From: CAYWMD01 sp964458575
GTDB taxonomy: Bacteria > Verrucomicrobiota > Verrucomicrobiia > Limisphaerales > JADLHS01
Assembly: GCA_964458575.1 (NCBI GenBank)
Contig: CAYWMD010000010.1
Location: forward strand, 60,666-124,665
Length of the DNA stretch: 64,000 nucleotides
Direction of reading: 5' to 3'
The translations under genes were made by a program, and so were the position numbers. Positions within the stretch are counted from its first letter, which is position 1, and the number at the start of each line of letters is the position of its first letter. The notes under the pieces are model-generated. The model was not told the DNA's origin and ran no database searches. It saw nothing but the letters and a program-made list of their open reading frames with translations. Below, piece after piece: positions 1 through 7,974 of this stretch.

Positions 1-840
1 AACGGTTGAGCCAGGCACTTGTCGCAGCAGGAGCTTCTCGAATTTTTCCTTCCACACGGCGCGGGTTTCGTGGTTGCCCTCGGCGATTTGCTGTTCGCGC
101 ACTTCCAGCGCGGCGAGCATGGCGAGAATGATCGGGACATTTTCCGTTCCGGCACGTTGGCCGCGTTCCTGTTTGCCGCCGAACAGAAGTGAATTCAATT
201 TGCTCCGGTGCGGCGCTTTGAGAAAACCCACGCCGCGCGGCCCGCCGAATTTGTGCGCGGCGCCGCTGACGTAATCGCAATCGCCGAGGCCCGCGGCGGG
301 CATTTTGCCGAGCCATTGCACGGCGTCGGTGAAGAACGGAACTTCGTAGGTCTGACAAATGGCGTGGAGTTCGCGCCACGGTTGGATGACGCCGGTTTCA
401 TTGTTCGCCGCCATTACACCGACCAGGGCAGGGCGGGTATCAGCCATTTCGTTGGCGAACCATTCCATGTCCACCACGCCGTCGTGCGTGACCGGAATCA
501 ACCGTGCACGTTTGCCAAAGTAATGTTTCGTGGAGTCGTGAACGCACGGATGTTCGATGGCACTGATCCAGACTTCGGCCTTTGCGTCGAGGGTTTGCGC
601 GAAGTGGTGCATGAGCATGTTGTTGGCCTCGGTCGCGCCGCTGGTCCAGATGATGTCGGCGGGATGGCAGCCAAGAAGGTGCGCGAGTTTCTCCCTCGCC
701 TCGCTCATGGCTTTGTTCGCCGTCAACCCGAACGCATGCGGGCTGGAGGGATTGCCATGGATTTTTTCCGTGGCTTCCAGCCAGGCTTCGCGGGCCTCGC
801 GCATGACCGGCGCGGTGGCGTTATGATCAAAGTAAAGCAT
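1..840 (-). CDS. Cysteine desulfurase (NifS/IscS-type), C-terminus outside the window
   Basis: PLP-dependent class V aminotransferase that removes sulfur from cysteine for Fe-S cluster and thiolation pathways. Translating from the ATG complementary to 838-840 gives MLYFDHNATAPV, the usual start of this family, then ATEANNM (cofactor phosphate contact) and SGAAHKFGGPRGVG, whose Lys should form the Schiff base. About 280 residues are visible; the catalytic Cys loop and the C-terminus lie beyond position 1, so group I versus II cannot be decided. A purine-rich stretch precedes the start. No other isc/suf gene is visible next to it. Confidence 0.9.
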   Translation of the reverse strand, partial: MLYFDHNATAPVMREAREAWLEATEKIHGNPSSPHAFGLTANKAMSEAREKLAHLLGCHPADIIWTSGATEANNMLMHHFAQTLDAKAEVWISAIEHPCVHDSTKHYFGKRARLIPVTHDGVVDMEWFANEMADTRPALVGVMAANNETGVIQPWRELHAICQTYEVPFFTDAVQWLGKMPAAGLGDCDYVSGAAHKFGGPRGVGFLKAPHRSKLNSLLFGGKQERGQRAGTENVPIILAMLAALEVREQQIAEGNHETRAVWKEKFEKLLLRQVPGSTV

Positions 841-848
841 CCGTGCTC

Positions 849-940
849 AGGATAGGAAAAGGGACGGGGGTGAAAAGGAGAAAGGGAGAAAAGGGGAAAG
901 GGGGCGGGTGGGAAAGTGAATGAGTGGGGAAATGGCGGGG
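849..940 (+). other. Polypurine tract between cysteine desulfurase and mutY
   Basis: Nearly 90 bases on the plus strand are almost only G and A, with a few isolated T and C. It lies in the 5' leader of the minus-strand cysteine desulfurase gene and after the mutY stop. It has no coding potential that I can support. Such tracts can form triplex or G-rich structures, but no function can be read from the sequence. Confidence 0.5.
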
Positions 941-961
941 CGACAGCCAACGTTTGACAAA

Positions 962-2122
962 TTACTCGTAGTGGCGAGCCGGGCCGGCGCTCGGCGTTCC
1001 GACGCGGATGAGAAGCTTCTTGTGCGCACTGGTGAAGGCGAGTTGGTGAAGTTGCTTGAGCGAAAGCCACTGGCCGTCGGGCGTGGATCGTGGATTTGAA
1101 AGTTTGGCGCGGTAGGCTTGGAGCGTGATGCGGTAGCGGGTGATGGAGTGTTTGATGGTGCAAAGGGGTTTTGCGTCGGCGAGTTGCAGTTCGAGGCCAT
1201 GTGCTGCGGTGCGAACGTGCTGCGGCCCGGAGGGCCGCGCGCCGACTTCGACATTCGGAAACTCCCACAGATGCGCATTGACCACGCCCGCAGGCCGCTG
1301 ACGCACCAGGAACTTGCCCCGGCGTTCGACAACGAAAGCCATGAAGCGGCGTTCGGTGGCCTTGGTGCGTTGGCCGAGATTTGGCAGGGACTCTTGTTTT
1401 CCCTCGCGCCAGGCAGAACAAAGTTTTTGCACCGGACACGCGGAACAACGCGGCGAACGCGGCGTGCAAATGAGCGCGCCGAGTTCCATGAGGGATTGGT
1501 TCAGGTGGGAGCAGGTGGAGGCGTGAGGCGTGAGGCGTGAGGCGTGCTGAACAAGTGCGTCGGCCAATTGCCAGAGTTTCACATTCGTCCGCTTTTCACG
1601 CGGATTGGCGGTGATGCCGAAAATTCGCGTGAGGACGCGAATGACATTGCCGTCGAGAATCGGACGGGGCTGGTTGAAGGCGATGCTGGCAATCGCGCCC
1701 GCAGTGTAGCGGCCTATGCCGGGCAGCGCGAGGATATCATCAAAGTGCTCAGGGAATTTTCCGCGGCGCTCGCTGACAATCTGTTGCGCGGCTCTTTGCA
1801 GGTTGCGGACGCGGGTGTAATAACCCAGTCCTTCCCAGAATTTATGGATTTTTTCGGTGCTCGCGCGGGCGAGGCTTTCAATGGTGGGCAACTCCTGCAT
1901 CCAGCGTTCCCAATACGGGATGACGGTCTTCACCTGCGTCTGCTGGAGCATGATTTCGGAAACCCAGATGGCGTAGGGATCGCGGGTGCGACGCCACGGG
2001 AGGTCGCGGGCCTTTTTCGAAAACCACGCGAGCAGCAGCGGCACGAGTTTGCGGGTCGCGTGCTCCGTGCCCCGCTGCGCCAAAGGAAGGCGTGGGCCGG
2101 TGCGTGTTGCATGAATAGACAT
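962..2122 (-). CDS. mutY: A/G-specific adenine glycosylase
   Basis: Base-excision repair enzyme that removes adenine mispaired with 8-oxoguanine. The 386-residue protein has the catalytic Glu in EIMLQQTQV (about residue 56), the helix-hairpin-helix LPGIGRYTAGA (133-143), the catalytic Asp in LDGNVIRVL (157), and a four-Cys iron-sulfur motif C-x6-C-x2-C-x5-C at 219, 226, 229 and 235. A NUDIX-like C-terminal domain that recognises 8-oxoG follows. The start MSIHATRTGP at 2122 is chosen because the longer reading frame upstream runs through a duplicated intergenic segment. Oddity: a heptanucleotide repeat encodes an insertion near residues 192-204, just before the Fe-S motif. Confidence 0.93.
   Translation of the reverse strand: MSIHATRTGPRLPLAQRGTEHATRKLVPLLLAWFSKKARDLPWRRTRDPYAIWVSEIMLQQTQVKTVIPYWERWMQELPTIESLARASTEKIHKFWEGLGYYTRVRNLQRAAQQIVSERRGKFPEHFDDILALPGIGRYTAGAIASIAFNQPRPILDGNVIRVLTRIFGITANPREKRTNVKLWQLADALVQHASRLTPHASTCSHLNQSLMELGALICTPRSPRCSACPVQKLCSAWREGKQESLPNLGQRTKATERRFMAFVVERRGKFLVRQRPAGVVNAHLWEFPNVEVGARPSGPQHVRTAAHGLELQLADAKPLCTIKHSITRYRITLQAYRAKLSNPRSTPDGQWLSLKQLHQLAFTSAHKKLLIRVGTPSAGPARHYE
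1521..1546 (+). repeat. Heptanucleotide tandem repeat inside mutY
   Basis: The unit gcgtgag occurs three times exactly, followed by gcgtg (3.7 copies). It is inside the mutY coding region and encodes a His/Ala/Ser/Arg/Leu/Thr/Pro stretch that most MutY proteins lack. Because 7 is not a multiple of 3, a one-unit slip would frameshift the gene. Confidence 0.8.
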
Positions 2123-2162
2123 CTGTTGTTCGCCATGATTCGGAACGGGCGAGCAAACGGAA

Positions 2163-2272
2163 GAAAATCTTTTGTGTCCTTTGCGCCCTTTTGCGGCTAT
2201 TAAATCGCCGGCGTGAAACCGTTGACGAGTTACACTTGCAGGCTGACCGATGAACAGTCGCCGACGCTGAAG
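2163..2272 (+). repeat. Left copy of a 110-bp direct repeat (remnant of the rnhC 5' end)
   Basis: This segment aligns without gaps to 4191-4300, the region just before and including the first 20 codons of rnhC, with roughly 90% identity. It contains the same GTG start context (GTG at 2213) and would encode VKPLTSYTC and on to about 30 residues before a stop, so it is a decayed duplicate of the rnhC beginning. It lies between mutY and the inserted beta-propeller-repeat gene. Confidence 0.85.
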
Positions 2273-2288
2273 GGGTGCCTTGGTGCCA

Positions 2289-2349
2289 GCTTGAGGAACT
2301 CGCCTGCAACAGGCCCTTGAAGGCCGCGTGTCCCCACGCGGCGTCACCC
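2289..2349 (+). repeat. Left inverted repeat flanking the beta-propeller gene, REP-like hairpin
   Basis: The 61 bases match the reverse complement of 4087-4147 well, with scattered mismatches. The inner part is itself a stem-loop (gccgcgtg / cacgcggc around a short loop). The two arms flank the gene at 2391-3935, inside the outer 110-bp direct repeats. Confidence 0.75.
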
Positions 2350-2390
2350 CACAACTGTAATGTAGCCGCAATCACAACCCCTCCAATAAC

Positions 2391-3935
2391 GTGAAAACAA
2401 CACTGGTCATGCCCATCTTGGCAATCACCGTGATGGCCACGCAGGCGCAATCTTGGACCAACCATTACAACGGGCTGGGGAACTCCATTGACGAAGCCCA
2501 CGCCATCGCGGTGGACGGGAACGGCAACGTGTTTGTGACGGGGCGTTCACTGAGCAGCGGCAGCCTTGGTTCCGATGATTACGCGACCGTGGCGTATTCG
2601 GGCGCGGGCGTGCCGTTGTGGACGAACCGTTACAACGGGCCGGGGAACAGCAATGACGTAGCCCGCGCCATCGCGGTGGACGGGAGCGGCAACGTGTTCG
2701 TGACGGGGTATTCACGGGGCACCAACAGCGCTGATTCCGAGGATTACGCGACGATTGCGTATTCGGGCGCGGGGGTGGGGTTGTGGACGAACCGTTACAA
2801 CGGGCCGGGGAATTCCTACGATCAAGCGTACGCCATTGCAGTGGACGGGAACGGCAACGTGTTCGTGACGGGGGTATCGGCCGGCGTCGGTTACGCGACG
2901 ATCAAGTATTCCAATGCCGGTGTGCCGCTGTGGACCAACTATTACACCGGGCCGTGGAACCTTGACGGAGGCAATGCCATCGCGGTGGACAGGAGCGGCA
3001 ACGTGATCGTGACGGGGAATTCATTTGGCGACGGCAGTTATTATGATTATTTGACGATCAAGTATTCGGGCGCGGGAGTACCATTGTGGACGAATCGTTA
3101 CGATGGGTCGGGGAAAGCTAACGATTTCGCCGCCGCCATCGCGGTGGACTGGAACGGCAACGTGTTCGTGACAGGGCGTTCGTATGGCAGCAGCAATGAC
3201 GATTACGCGACGGTGGCATATTCGAGCGCCGGGGTGGAGATGTGGGCGAACCGTTACAATGGGCCGGGGAATTCCTTCGATCAAGCGTACGCCATCGCGG
3301 TTGCCGGAAGCGGCAACGTATTCGTGACGGGGTATTCATATGGTGACGGCAGTGGTAATTACGATTACGCGACGCTGGCGTATTCAGGCGCGGGCGTTCC
3401 ATTGTGGACCAACCGTTACAACGGGCCGGGGCACTCTTTCGACCGAGCCGTAGCCATTGCGGTGGACGGGAGCGGCAACGTATTCGTGACGGGGGAATCG
3501 TATGCCAGCGGCACTGCTGTTGATTGCGCGACGGTGGCGTATTCGGGCGCCGGGGTGGGGTTGTGGACGAACCGTTACGACGGGGGATTTGGCAGTGACG
3601 AAGGCAATGCCATTGCGGTGGACGGGAGCGGCAACGTGTTCGTGACAGGGTATTCGTCTGGCATCGGCAGTCATAACGATTACGCGACAATCAGATATGA
3701 GGCCGTGTCGCTGCCTTCTATCGCCATTTTGAAAAATCCGCAGGCGAGCGCGGGCGAATTTTCCTTCCATCTCACGGCTGAACCCGGCGGGCAATTTGCC
3801 ATTCAGGTTTCCACCAATCTCTTTGACTGGGAGGCGATTCGTGAAGCGGTCATTCCCGCCGGCGGCAGCACGAACATCGTGGAGGCCTTCACGCCCGAAG
3901 CCACGCCCAAGTTTTACCGCGCCCGGCGGCAGTAA
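2391..3935 (+). CDS. Secreted SBBP/beta-propeller repeat protein
   Basis: A 514-residue exported protein. Residues 1-21 form a signal peptide ending ATQAQS. It is followed by eight tandem copies (residues about 30-430) of a roughly 50-residue unit with the core AIAVDGxGNVFVTGxS and a trailing YATVAYSGAGVPLWTNRYNGP, as in SBBP/beta-propeller proteins. A C-terminal segment of about 90 residues ends in FYRARRQ, a form common in secreted proteins of this phylum. The start is the GTG or an ATG in the leader; MKTTLVMPIL is preferred. The function is unknown, perhaps a surface or extracellular scaffold. It is flanked by inverted and direct repeats and separates mutY from rnhC, which suggests insertion as a unit. 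Confidence 0.85.
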   Translation: MKTTLVMPILAITVMATQAQSWTNHYNGLGNSIDEAHAIAVDGNGNVFVTGRSLSSGSLGSDDYATVAYSGAGVPLWTNRYNGPGNSNDVARAIAVDGSGNVFVTGYSRGTNSADSEDYATIAYSGAGVGLWTNRYNGPGNSYDQAYAIAVDGNGNVFVTGVSAGVGYATIKYSNAGVPLWTNYYTGPWNLDGGNAIAVDRSGNVIVTGNSFGDGSYYDYLTIKYSGAGVPLWTNRYDGSGKANDFAAAIAVDWNGNVFVTGRSYGSSNDDYATVAYSSAGVEMWANRYNGPGNSFDQAYAIAVAGSGNVFVTGYSYGDGSGNYDYATLAYSGAGVPLWTNRYNGPGHSFDRAVAIAVDGSGNVFVTGESYASGTAVDCATVAYSGAGVGLWTNRYDGGFGSDEGNAIAVDGSGNVFVTGYSSGIGSHNDYATIRYEAVSLPSIAILKNPQASAGEFSFHLTAEPGGQFAIQVSTNLFDWEAIREAVIPAGGSTNIVEAFTPEATPKFYRARRQ

Positions 3936-4086
3936 ATCCGCTGGGCATTTCCTTCCTTGCGGAGTGCGCCGTTTCGGACTGCGCCGGCAAAGCGGCAGCG
4001 GCGACAGCGCTTTGGCAGAGACGGTTCTGAATTGGCGTAAACCTTCGTTTGCGCGAGAACGGCGTGGCGCTCCGCTGCCCGCAGCA

Positions 4087-4147
4087 GGGTGACGCCGCGT
4101 AAGGGCACGCGGCCTACAATGGGCCGTTGCAGGCAGGGCTCCTCAAC
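4087..4147 (-). repeat. Right inverted repeat flanking the beta-propeller gene
   Basis: It pairs with 2289-2349 in inverted orientation. It contains the same internal stem (gccgcgt / cacgcggc). Together with the outer direct repeats it gives the 2163-4300 segment the structure of an inserted cassette, although no recombinase is encoded inside. The rest of the gap 3936-4190 shows no credible gene. Confidence 0.72.
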
Positions 4148-4190
4148 CCAGCAATCGGTAACCCGATGACAAGAATGCCGGTACTCTATT

Positions 4191-4300
4191 GAAAATCTGT
4201 GGTGTCTTTTGCGTCCTTTTGCGGCTATTAAATCGCCGGCGTGAAACCGTTGACGAGTTACACCTGCAAGCTGACCGATGAACAGGCCGCGGCGTTAAAG
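4191..4300 (+). repeat. Right copy of the 110-bp direct repeat (native rnhC start)
   Basis: Same sequence as 2163-2272 at about 90% identity, without gaps. Here the GTG at 4241 leads into an intact rnhC, so this is the functional copy and the left one is the derivative. Confidence 0.85.
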
Positions 4301-5236
4301 TCCTGTTTGGAGGCGCGGCACTATCAATTTCGCGAAGTGCCCTACGCGCGGTTCGCCGGTGAGAAGGAAAAAACCAACGTTGTGTTTTACGACAGCGGCA
4401 AACTCGTCGTGCAAGGGAAGGGGACGCAGGAGTTTGTCGAGTTCGTTCTCGAACCGGAAGTGTTGCAGCAGGCGCGGCTTGGATACGAGGCCATCTTGAA
4501 TCCCGACCTGCTGCTGCCCCGCATCGGCGTGGACGAAAGTGGCAAGGGTGATTTCTTCGGCCCCATGTGCGTCGCGGGCGTTTATGTGAACGCGTCGGTG
4601 CTCGCGGCGTGGAAGGATGCGGGCGTGCGGGATTCGAAAAATATTTCCAGCGATAAAAAAATTTCTGACCTCGCGGAACTGATCCGGAAAACACCCGGTT
4701 GCGTTACGACCGTGGTGCCAATCGGCAACGAGGCCTACAATCGTCTGCACGCAAAAATGGGAAGCGTCAACGCGGTGCTGGCCTGGGGCCACGCGCGCGT
4801 GATCGAGAACCTGATGGGGCAGCGGCATCACATGAATCCGCCGCCGGTGCGCGCAATCAGCGATCAATTTGCGTCGAGCAAGCGGGTTGTGGAACAGGCG
4901 TTGATGACCATGGGGCGGGAGCTGGAATTGGTGCAGCGGCACAAGGCGGAAGAAGATCTGGCGGTGGCGGCGGCTTCGATTCTTGCGCGGGATGAGTTTG
5001 TGAAGCGGTTGGCGGGATTGGGAAGGGAATTCGAAATACAACTGCCGAAAGGGGCCAGTGCCCAGGTGGATGCGGCGGCCAGGGAGTTTGTTGCCAAACA
5101 CGGCGCGGGGAGCTTGGGCCGGGTGGCCAAGATGCATTTTCGAACCTCCTTTCGCGCCCGCGATTTACCCGAACCACCAAAAAAGGACTGGAAACGGCCC
5201 AATTTCGGAGAGGAGGGCGAATGGAAAAAAAAATAA
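4241..5236 (+). CDS. rnhC: Ribonuclease HIII
   Basis: Cleaves the RNA strand of RNA-DNA hybrids. The 331-residue length fits the HIII type: an N-terminal TBP-like substrate-binding domain (about 1-90), then the RNase H fold beginning with IGVDESGKGDFFGP, with the metal-binding Asp-Glu pair at 98-99 and further acidic residues in VRDSKNIS (131) and RAISDQFAS. The DESGKGD variant and the N-terminal domain distinguish HIII from HII. The start is a GTG; there is no in-frame ATG in the preceding bases. The first 20 codons are duplicated at 2213-2272 upstream of the inserted gene. Confidence 0.93.
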   Translation: MKPLTSYTCKLTDEQAAALKSCLEARHYQFREVPYARFAGEKEKTNVVFYDSGKLVVQGKGTQEFVEFVLEPEVLQQARLGYEAILNPDLLLPRIGVDESGKGDFFGPMCVAGVYVNASVLAAWKDAGVRDSKNISSDKKISDLAELIRKTPGCVTTVVPIGNEAYNRLHAKMGSVNAVLAWGHARVIENLMGQRHHMNPPPVRAISDQFASSKRVVEQALMTMGRELELVQRHKAEEDLAVAAASILARDEFVKRLAGLGREFEIQLPKGASAQVDAAAREFVAKHGAGSLGRVAKMHFRTSFRARDLPEPPKKDWKRPNFGEEGEWKKK

Positions 5237-5244
5237 AAACCCCG

Positions 5245-5273
5245 TTGACACGTCGGCGGGCGTTTCCTATTTT
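5245..5273 (+). promoter_or_regulatory. Candidate sigma70-type promoter for the tRNA-Thr/tuf unit
   Basis: A perfect TTGACA (5245-5250) is followed after 17 bases by TATTTT (5268-5273). It lies just after the rnhC stop and about 120 bases before tRNA-Thr, and it points toward the tRNA/tuf/secE/nusG/ribosomal protein block. No experimental support. Confidence 0.6.
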
Positions 5274-5396
5274 CATGCCTGTCCTGGGCAGTACAAAGAC
5301 ATTAGTGGCCAGCCCTTTAGGCTTTTTCAGCGGAAAAGACGAAGGGATTGGTTTTTTGTCGTTTTTGGAAATCAGGTTGAATGAACGGTTGTGGGT

Positions 5397-5472
<76 letters not shown>

Positions 5473-5542
5473 TGATAAAATAAGTAAGCAGCAGTTTCGG
5501 TCGCAGCACAAATAAACTAAACAGACAACGCAGGAGAACAAA

Positions 5543-6733
5543 ATGGCTAAAGAGCAATTTCAACGGACGAAACCTCACGTGAACGTCGGCACGATCGGTC
5601 ACATTGACCACGGCAAGTCCACTTTGACCGCCGCCATTGTGGAGGTGCAGTCGAAGAAGGGTCTCGCGACACCCATTTCCTACGCCGACATCACCAAGGG
5701 CGGCACCGTGCGCGACGAAACGAAGACGGTGACGATCGCGGTGTCGCACGTCGAGTATCAGAGCGACAAGCGGCACTATGCCCACATTGACTGCCCCGGC
5801 CACGCGGACTTCATCAAGAACATGATCACCGGCGCGGCGCAGATGGACGGCGCCATCCTCGTGGTGGATGCCTCCGAGGGCCCGATGCCCCAAACCAAGG
5901 AGCACGTGCTGCTCGCCCGCCAGGTCGGCGTGCCGGCCATTGTGGTCTTCCTGAACAAGGTTGACCTCGTGGACGACAAGGAACTGCTCGACCTCGTGGA
6001 AATGGAAATTCGTGACCTGTTGACCAAATATGAATTCCCGGGCGACAAGACGCCGGTGATTCGCGGCAGCGCGAAGGCGGCGATGGCGCACACGCCCGAA
6101 GGGCAAAAGGCCATCCAGGAGTTGATGGACGCCATTGATGCATTCATTCCGCTGCCGACCCGTGAAGTGGACAAGCCCTTCCTGATGTGCATCGAGGACG
6201 TGTTCAATATTGAAGGTCGTGGCACCGTGGTCACGGGCCGTGTTGAGCGCGGAGTGTTGGAGCGCATGTCCGATGTCGAAATCGTCGGTCTTAAGGACAC
6301 CCGCAAGACAGTGGCCACCGATATCGAAATGTTCCGCAAACTGCTGGATAAGGCGAGCGCCGGTGATAACGTCGGTGTGCTGCTGCGCGGCACCAAAAAA
6401 GAGGAGGTGGAGCGCGGCATGGTGCTGGCAAAACCCGGCTCCATCACGCCCCACACTAATTTCAAAGCCGAAGTTTACGTGCTCTCGAAGGAGGAAGGTG
6501 GCCGTCACACGCCGTTCTTCACCAATTACCGGCCGCAGTTCTATTTCCGGACGACGGACGTGACCGGCACTGTGTCCCTGGCGCAAGGCGTTGAAATGGT
6601 GATGCCGGGTGACAATGTGTCCGTGGAAGTGAAGGTGATCGCGCCGGTTGCCATGGAAAAGGGCCAGCGCTTCGCCATTCGCGAAGGCGGTCGGACCATC
6701 GGCGCCGGCCGTGTAACCGAGGTGATCGCATAG
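5543..6733 (+). CDS. tuf: Translation elongation factor Tu, with divergent switch I
   Basis: Carries aminoacyl-tRNA to the ribosome. It has 396 residues, the normal length. GTPase motifs: P-loop GHIDHGKS (19-26), DCPGHADF (83-90), NKVD (near 140). Domains II and III are intact, ending with IGAGRVTEVIA. Oddity: the switch I segment reads DITKGGTVRDETKTVTI (about 49-65) where nearly all EF-Tu proteins have the NAPEE...RGITI motif, and the P-loop ends in Ser rather than Thr. The essential Thr-Ile of the G2 motif is kept. It is preceded by a good ribosome binding site (aggaga). Confidence 0.96.
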   Translation: MAKEQFQRTKPHVNVGTIGHIDHGKSTLTAAIVEVQSKKGLATPISYADITKGGTVRDETKTVTIAVSHVEYQSDKRHYAHIDCPGHADFIKNMITGAAQMDGAILVVDASEGPMPQTKEHVLLARQVGVPAIVVFLNKVDLVDDKELLDLVEMEIRDLLTKYEFPGDKTPVIRGSAKAAMAHTPEGQKAIQELMDAIDAFIPLPTREVDKPFLMCIEDVFNIEGRGTVVTGRVERGVLERMSDVEIVGLKDTRKTVATDIEMFRKLLDKASAGDNVGVLLRGTKKEEVERGMVLAKPGSITPHTNFKAEVYVLSKEEGGRHTPFFTNYRPQFYFRTTDVTGTVSLAQGVEMVMPGDNVSVEVKVIAPVAMEKGQRFAIREGGRTIGAGRVTEVIA

Positions 6734-6746
6734 CCGATTTACGGCA

Positions 6747-6785
6747 GGGGTGCGACGGCTGTTGCTCCGCACTCCCCCGTTTTCG
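6747..6785 (+). terminator. Possible weak terminator after tuf
   Basis: ggggtgcg (6747-6754) can pair with cgcactcccc about 14 bases later, with a two-base bulge, and is followed by gttttcgtctgtt. It could be a partial terminator or a processing hairpin ahead of the two tRNAs. Confidence 0.35.
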
Positions 6786-6815
6786 TCTGTTCAACATGAA
6801 AATTACGCGACGGCA

Positions 6816-6891
6816 AGGGCGTTAGCTCAATTGGTAGAGTAGCGGTCTCCAAAACCGTCGGTTGGGGGTTCGAGTCCCTCACGCCCTGCCA
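6816..6891 (+). tRNA. tRNA-Trp (CCA)
   Basis: Acceptor AGGGCGT pairs with ACGCCCT, the anticodon loop is CTCCAAA with anticodon CCA, the T-arm has GGTTCGAGTCC, and 3' CCA is encoded. Its place between tuf and secE is the classic one. Confidence 0.97.
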
Positions 6892-6898
6892 AGCGTTC

Positions 6899-6988
6899 GG
6901 AGAGGTGGCAGAGTGGTCTATCGCGGCGGTCTTGAAAACCGCTTTGGCTTAAACGCCAACGGGGGTTCGAATCCCTCCCTCTCCGCCA
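6899..6988 (+). tRNA. tRNA-Ser (TGA)
   Basis: A class II tRNA of 90 bases. Acceptor GGAGAGG pairs with CCTCTCC, the anticodon loop CTTGAAA gives TGA, a long variable arm (tttggcttaaacgccaa) is present, then GGTTCGAATCC and CCA. It starts 7 bases after tRNA-Trp, so both are probably processed from one transcript. Confidence 0.96.
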
Positions 6989-7080
6989 ATCTGCGTCCTG
7001 ACACTGTGAAGTCCGGCTGGTTGGATTGAGGTAATGACGGGTGCGGCGTGTGACACGACGAAATAATCTCTTAGAACGAC

Positions 7081-7326
7081 ATGACAACGATCATAATTTG
7101 GGCGGCGGTGGTACTGGTGATCTTTGGGATCCTCTGGTGGCAGGGGCAGCTTCGGCGACTGGCCACCTATGTGCAGCAAACACGCGAGGAACTCAAGAAA
7201 TGCACTTGGCCCACCTGGGCGGAGTTGAAGGGCTCCACCGTTGTCGTTTCGATTTCCATAGTGCTCCTCGGCGTCTTTACCGTCGCCATGGATTACGTTT
7301 TGAACTACATCTTTCTCAAGCTCTGA
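7081..7326 (+). CDS. secE: Preprotein translocase subunit SecE
   Basis: Essential small subunit of the SecYEG channel in the inner membrane. It has 81 residues: an N-terminal hydrophobic segment (3-20), an amphipathic part with the family signature ELKKCTWPTWAELKGST (about 36-52), and a C-terminal membrane helix (53-75). It ends two bases before nusG, the conserved secE-nusG arrangement. Confidence 0.95.
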   Translation: MTTIIIWAAVVLVIFGILWWQGQLRRLATYVQQTREELKKCTWPTWAELKGSTVVVSISIVLLGVFTVAMDYVLNYIFLKL

Positions 7327-7328
7327 TC

Positions 7329-7877
7329 ATGCGAAGCCAGTGGTTCGTCATTCATACGCTCTCCGGCCAGGAGCAAAAGGTCAAAGAGAGCATCGAAAAG
7401 CGCATCAAAGCCGAGGAGATGCAGGACTACATCAAGGAAGTCCTGGTCCCGATGGAGAAGGTCGTCGAGGTGCGCAACCAGAAGAAGACCGTCTCCACCC
7501 GCAAGCTCTGGCCGGGTTACGTGTTCGTTGACATGGCACTGCTGGACGACGACAAGCGCATCATCGAGAAGCCCTGGTATTTCATCAAGGAAACCCAGGG
7601 CGTGATTGGCTTTGTGGGTGGTGAACCGCCCGTGCCGACACCGCCGGACGAGGTGGAGCAGATCAAGGCCCGCATTTCGGCTTCCGAGGAAACCGAACGG
7701 CCCAAGGTCAGCTTTGACGTCGGTGAAACCGTCAAGATCAACAACGGGCCATTCTTGAATTTCAGTGGCGTGATTGAAGAAGTGGATCCCGAACGCGGCA
7801 AGCTCAAAGTCACGGTGAATATTTTCGGACGCAATACGCCGGTGGAACTGGAATACTGGCAGGTGGAGAAAGGATGA
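7329..7877 (+). CDS. nusG: Transcription antitermination factor NusG
   Basis: Binds RNA polymerase and suppresses pausing; couples transcription and translation. It has 182 residues, with an NGN domain starting RSQWFVIHTLSGQEQKVKE and carrying KLWPGYVFVDM, then a KOW domain DVGETVKINNGPFLNFSG. The ATG at 7329 is chosen over an upstream in-frame start, because it follows the secE stop by two bases and matches the usual NusG N-terminus. Confidence 0.96.
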   Translation: MRSQWFVIHTLSGQEQKVKESIEKRIKAEEMQDYIKEVLVPMEKVVEVRNQKKTVSTRKLWPGYVFVDMALLDDDKRIIEKPWYFIKETQGVIGFVGGEPPVPTPPDEVEQIKARISASEETERPKVSFDVGETVKINNGPFLNFSGVIEEVDPERGKLKVTVNIFGRNTPVELEYWQVEKG

Positions 7878-7889
7878 CGTTTGTTGAAT

Positions 7890-7963
7890 CGTTGATCCGT
7901 TGAATCGTTAAAACGTTTCGGCGGCTGGACGGTTCAGCAGTTTAACGATTTAACGTTTCAACG
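7890..7963 (+). repeat. Inverted repeat between nusG and rplK
   Basis: Arms 7890-7914 and 7939-7963 match as reverse complements at 21 of 25 positions, with a 24-base spacer. They are built from short cgttgaa/cgttaaa words, and similar words recur before rplJ (about 9150-9180). It could form an RNA hairpin in the rplK leader. Confidence 0.65.
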
Positions 7964-7974
7964 AGTCGAAAATC

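Noticed and set aside
2213..2320. A short real gene at the left repeat (about 35 codons)
   Set aside because: It is the decayed start of rnhC and stops shortly after the repeat.
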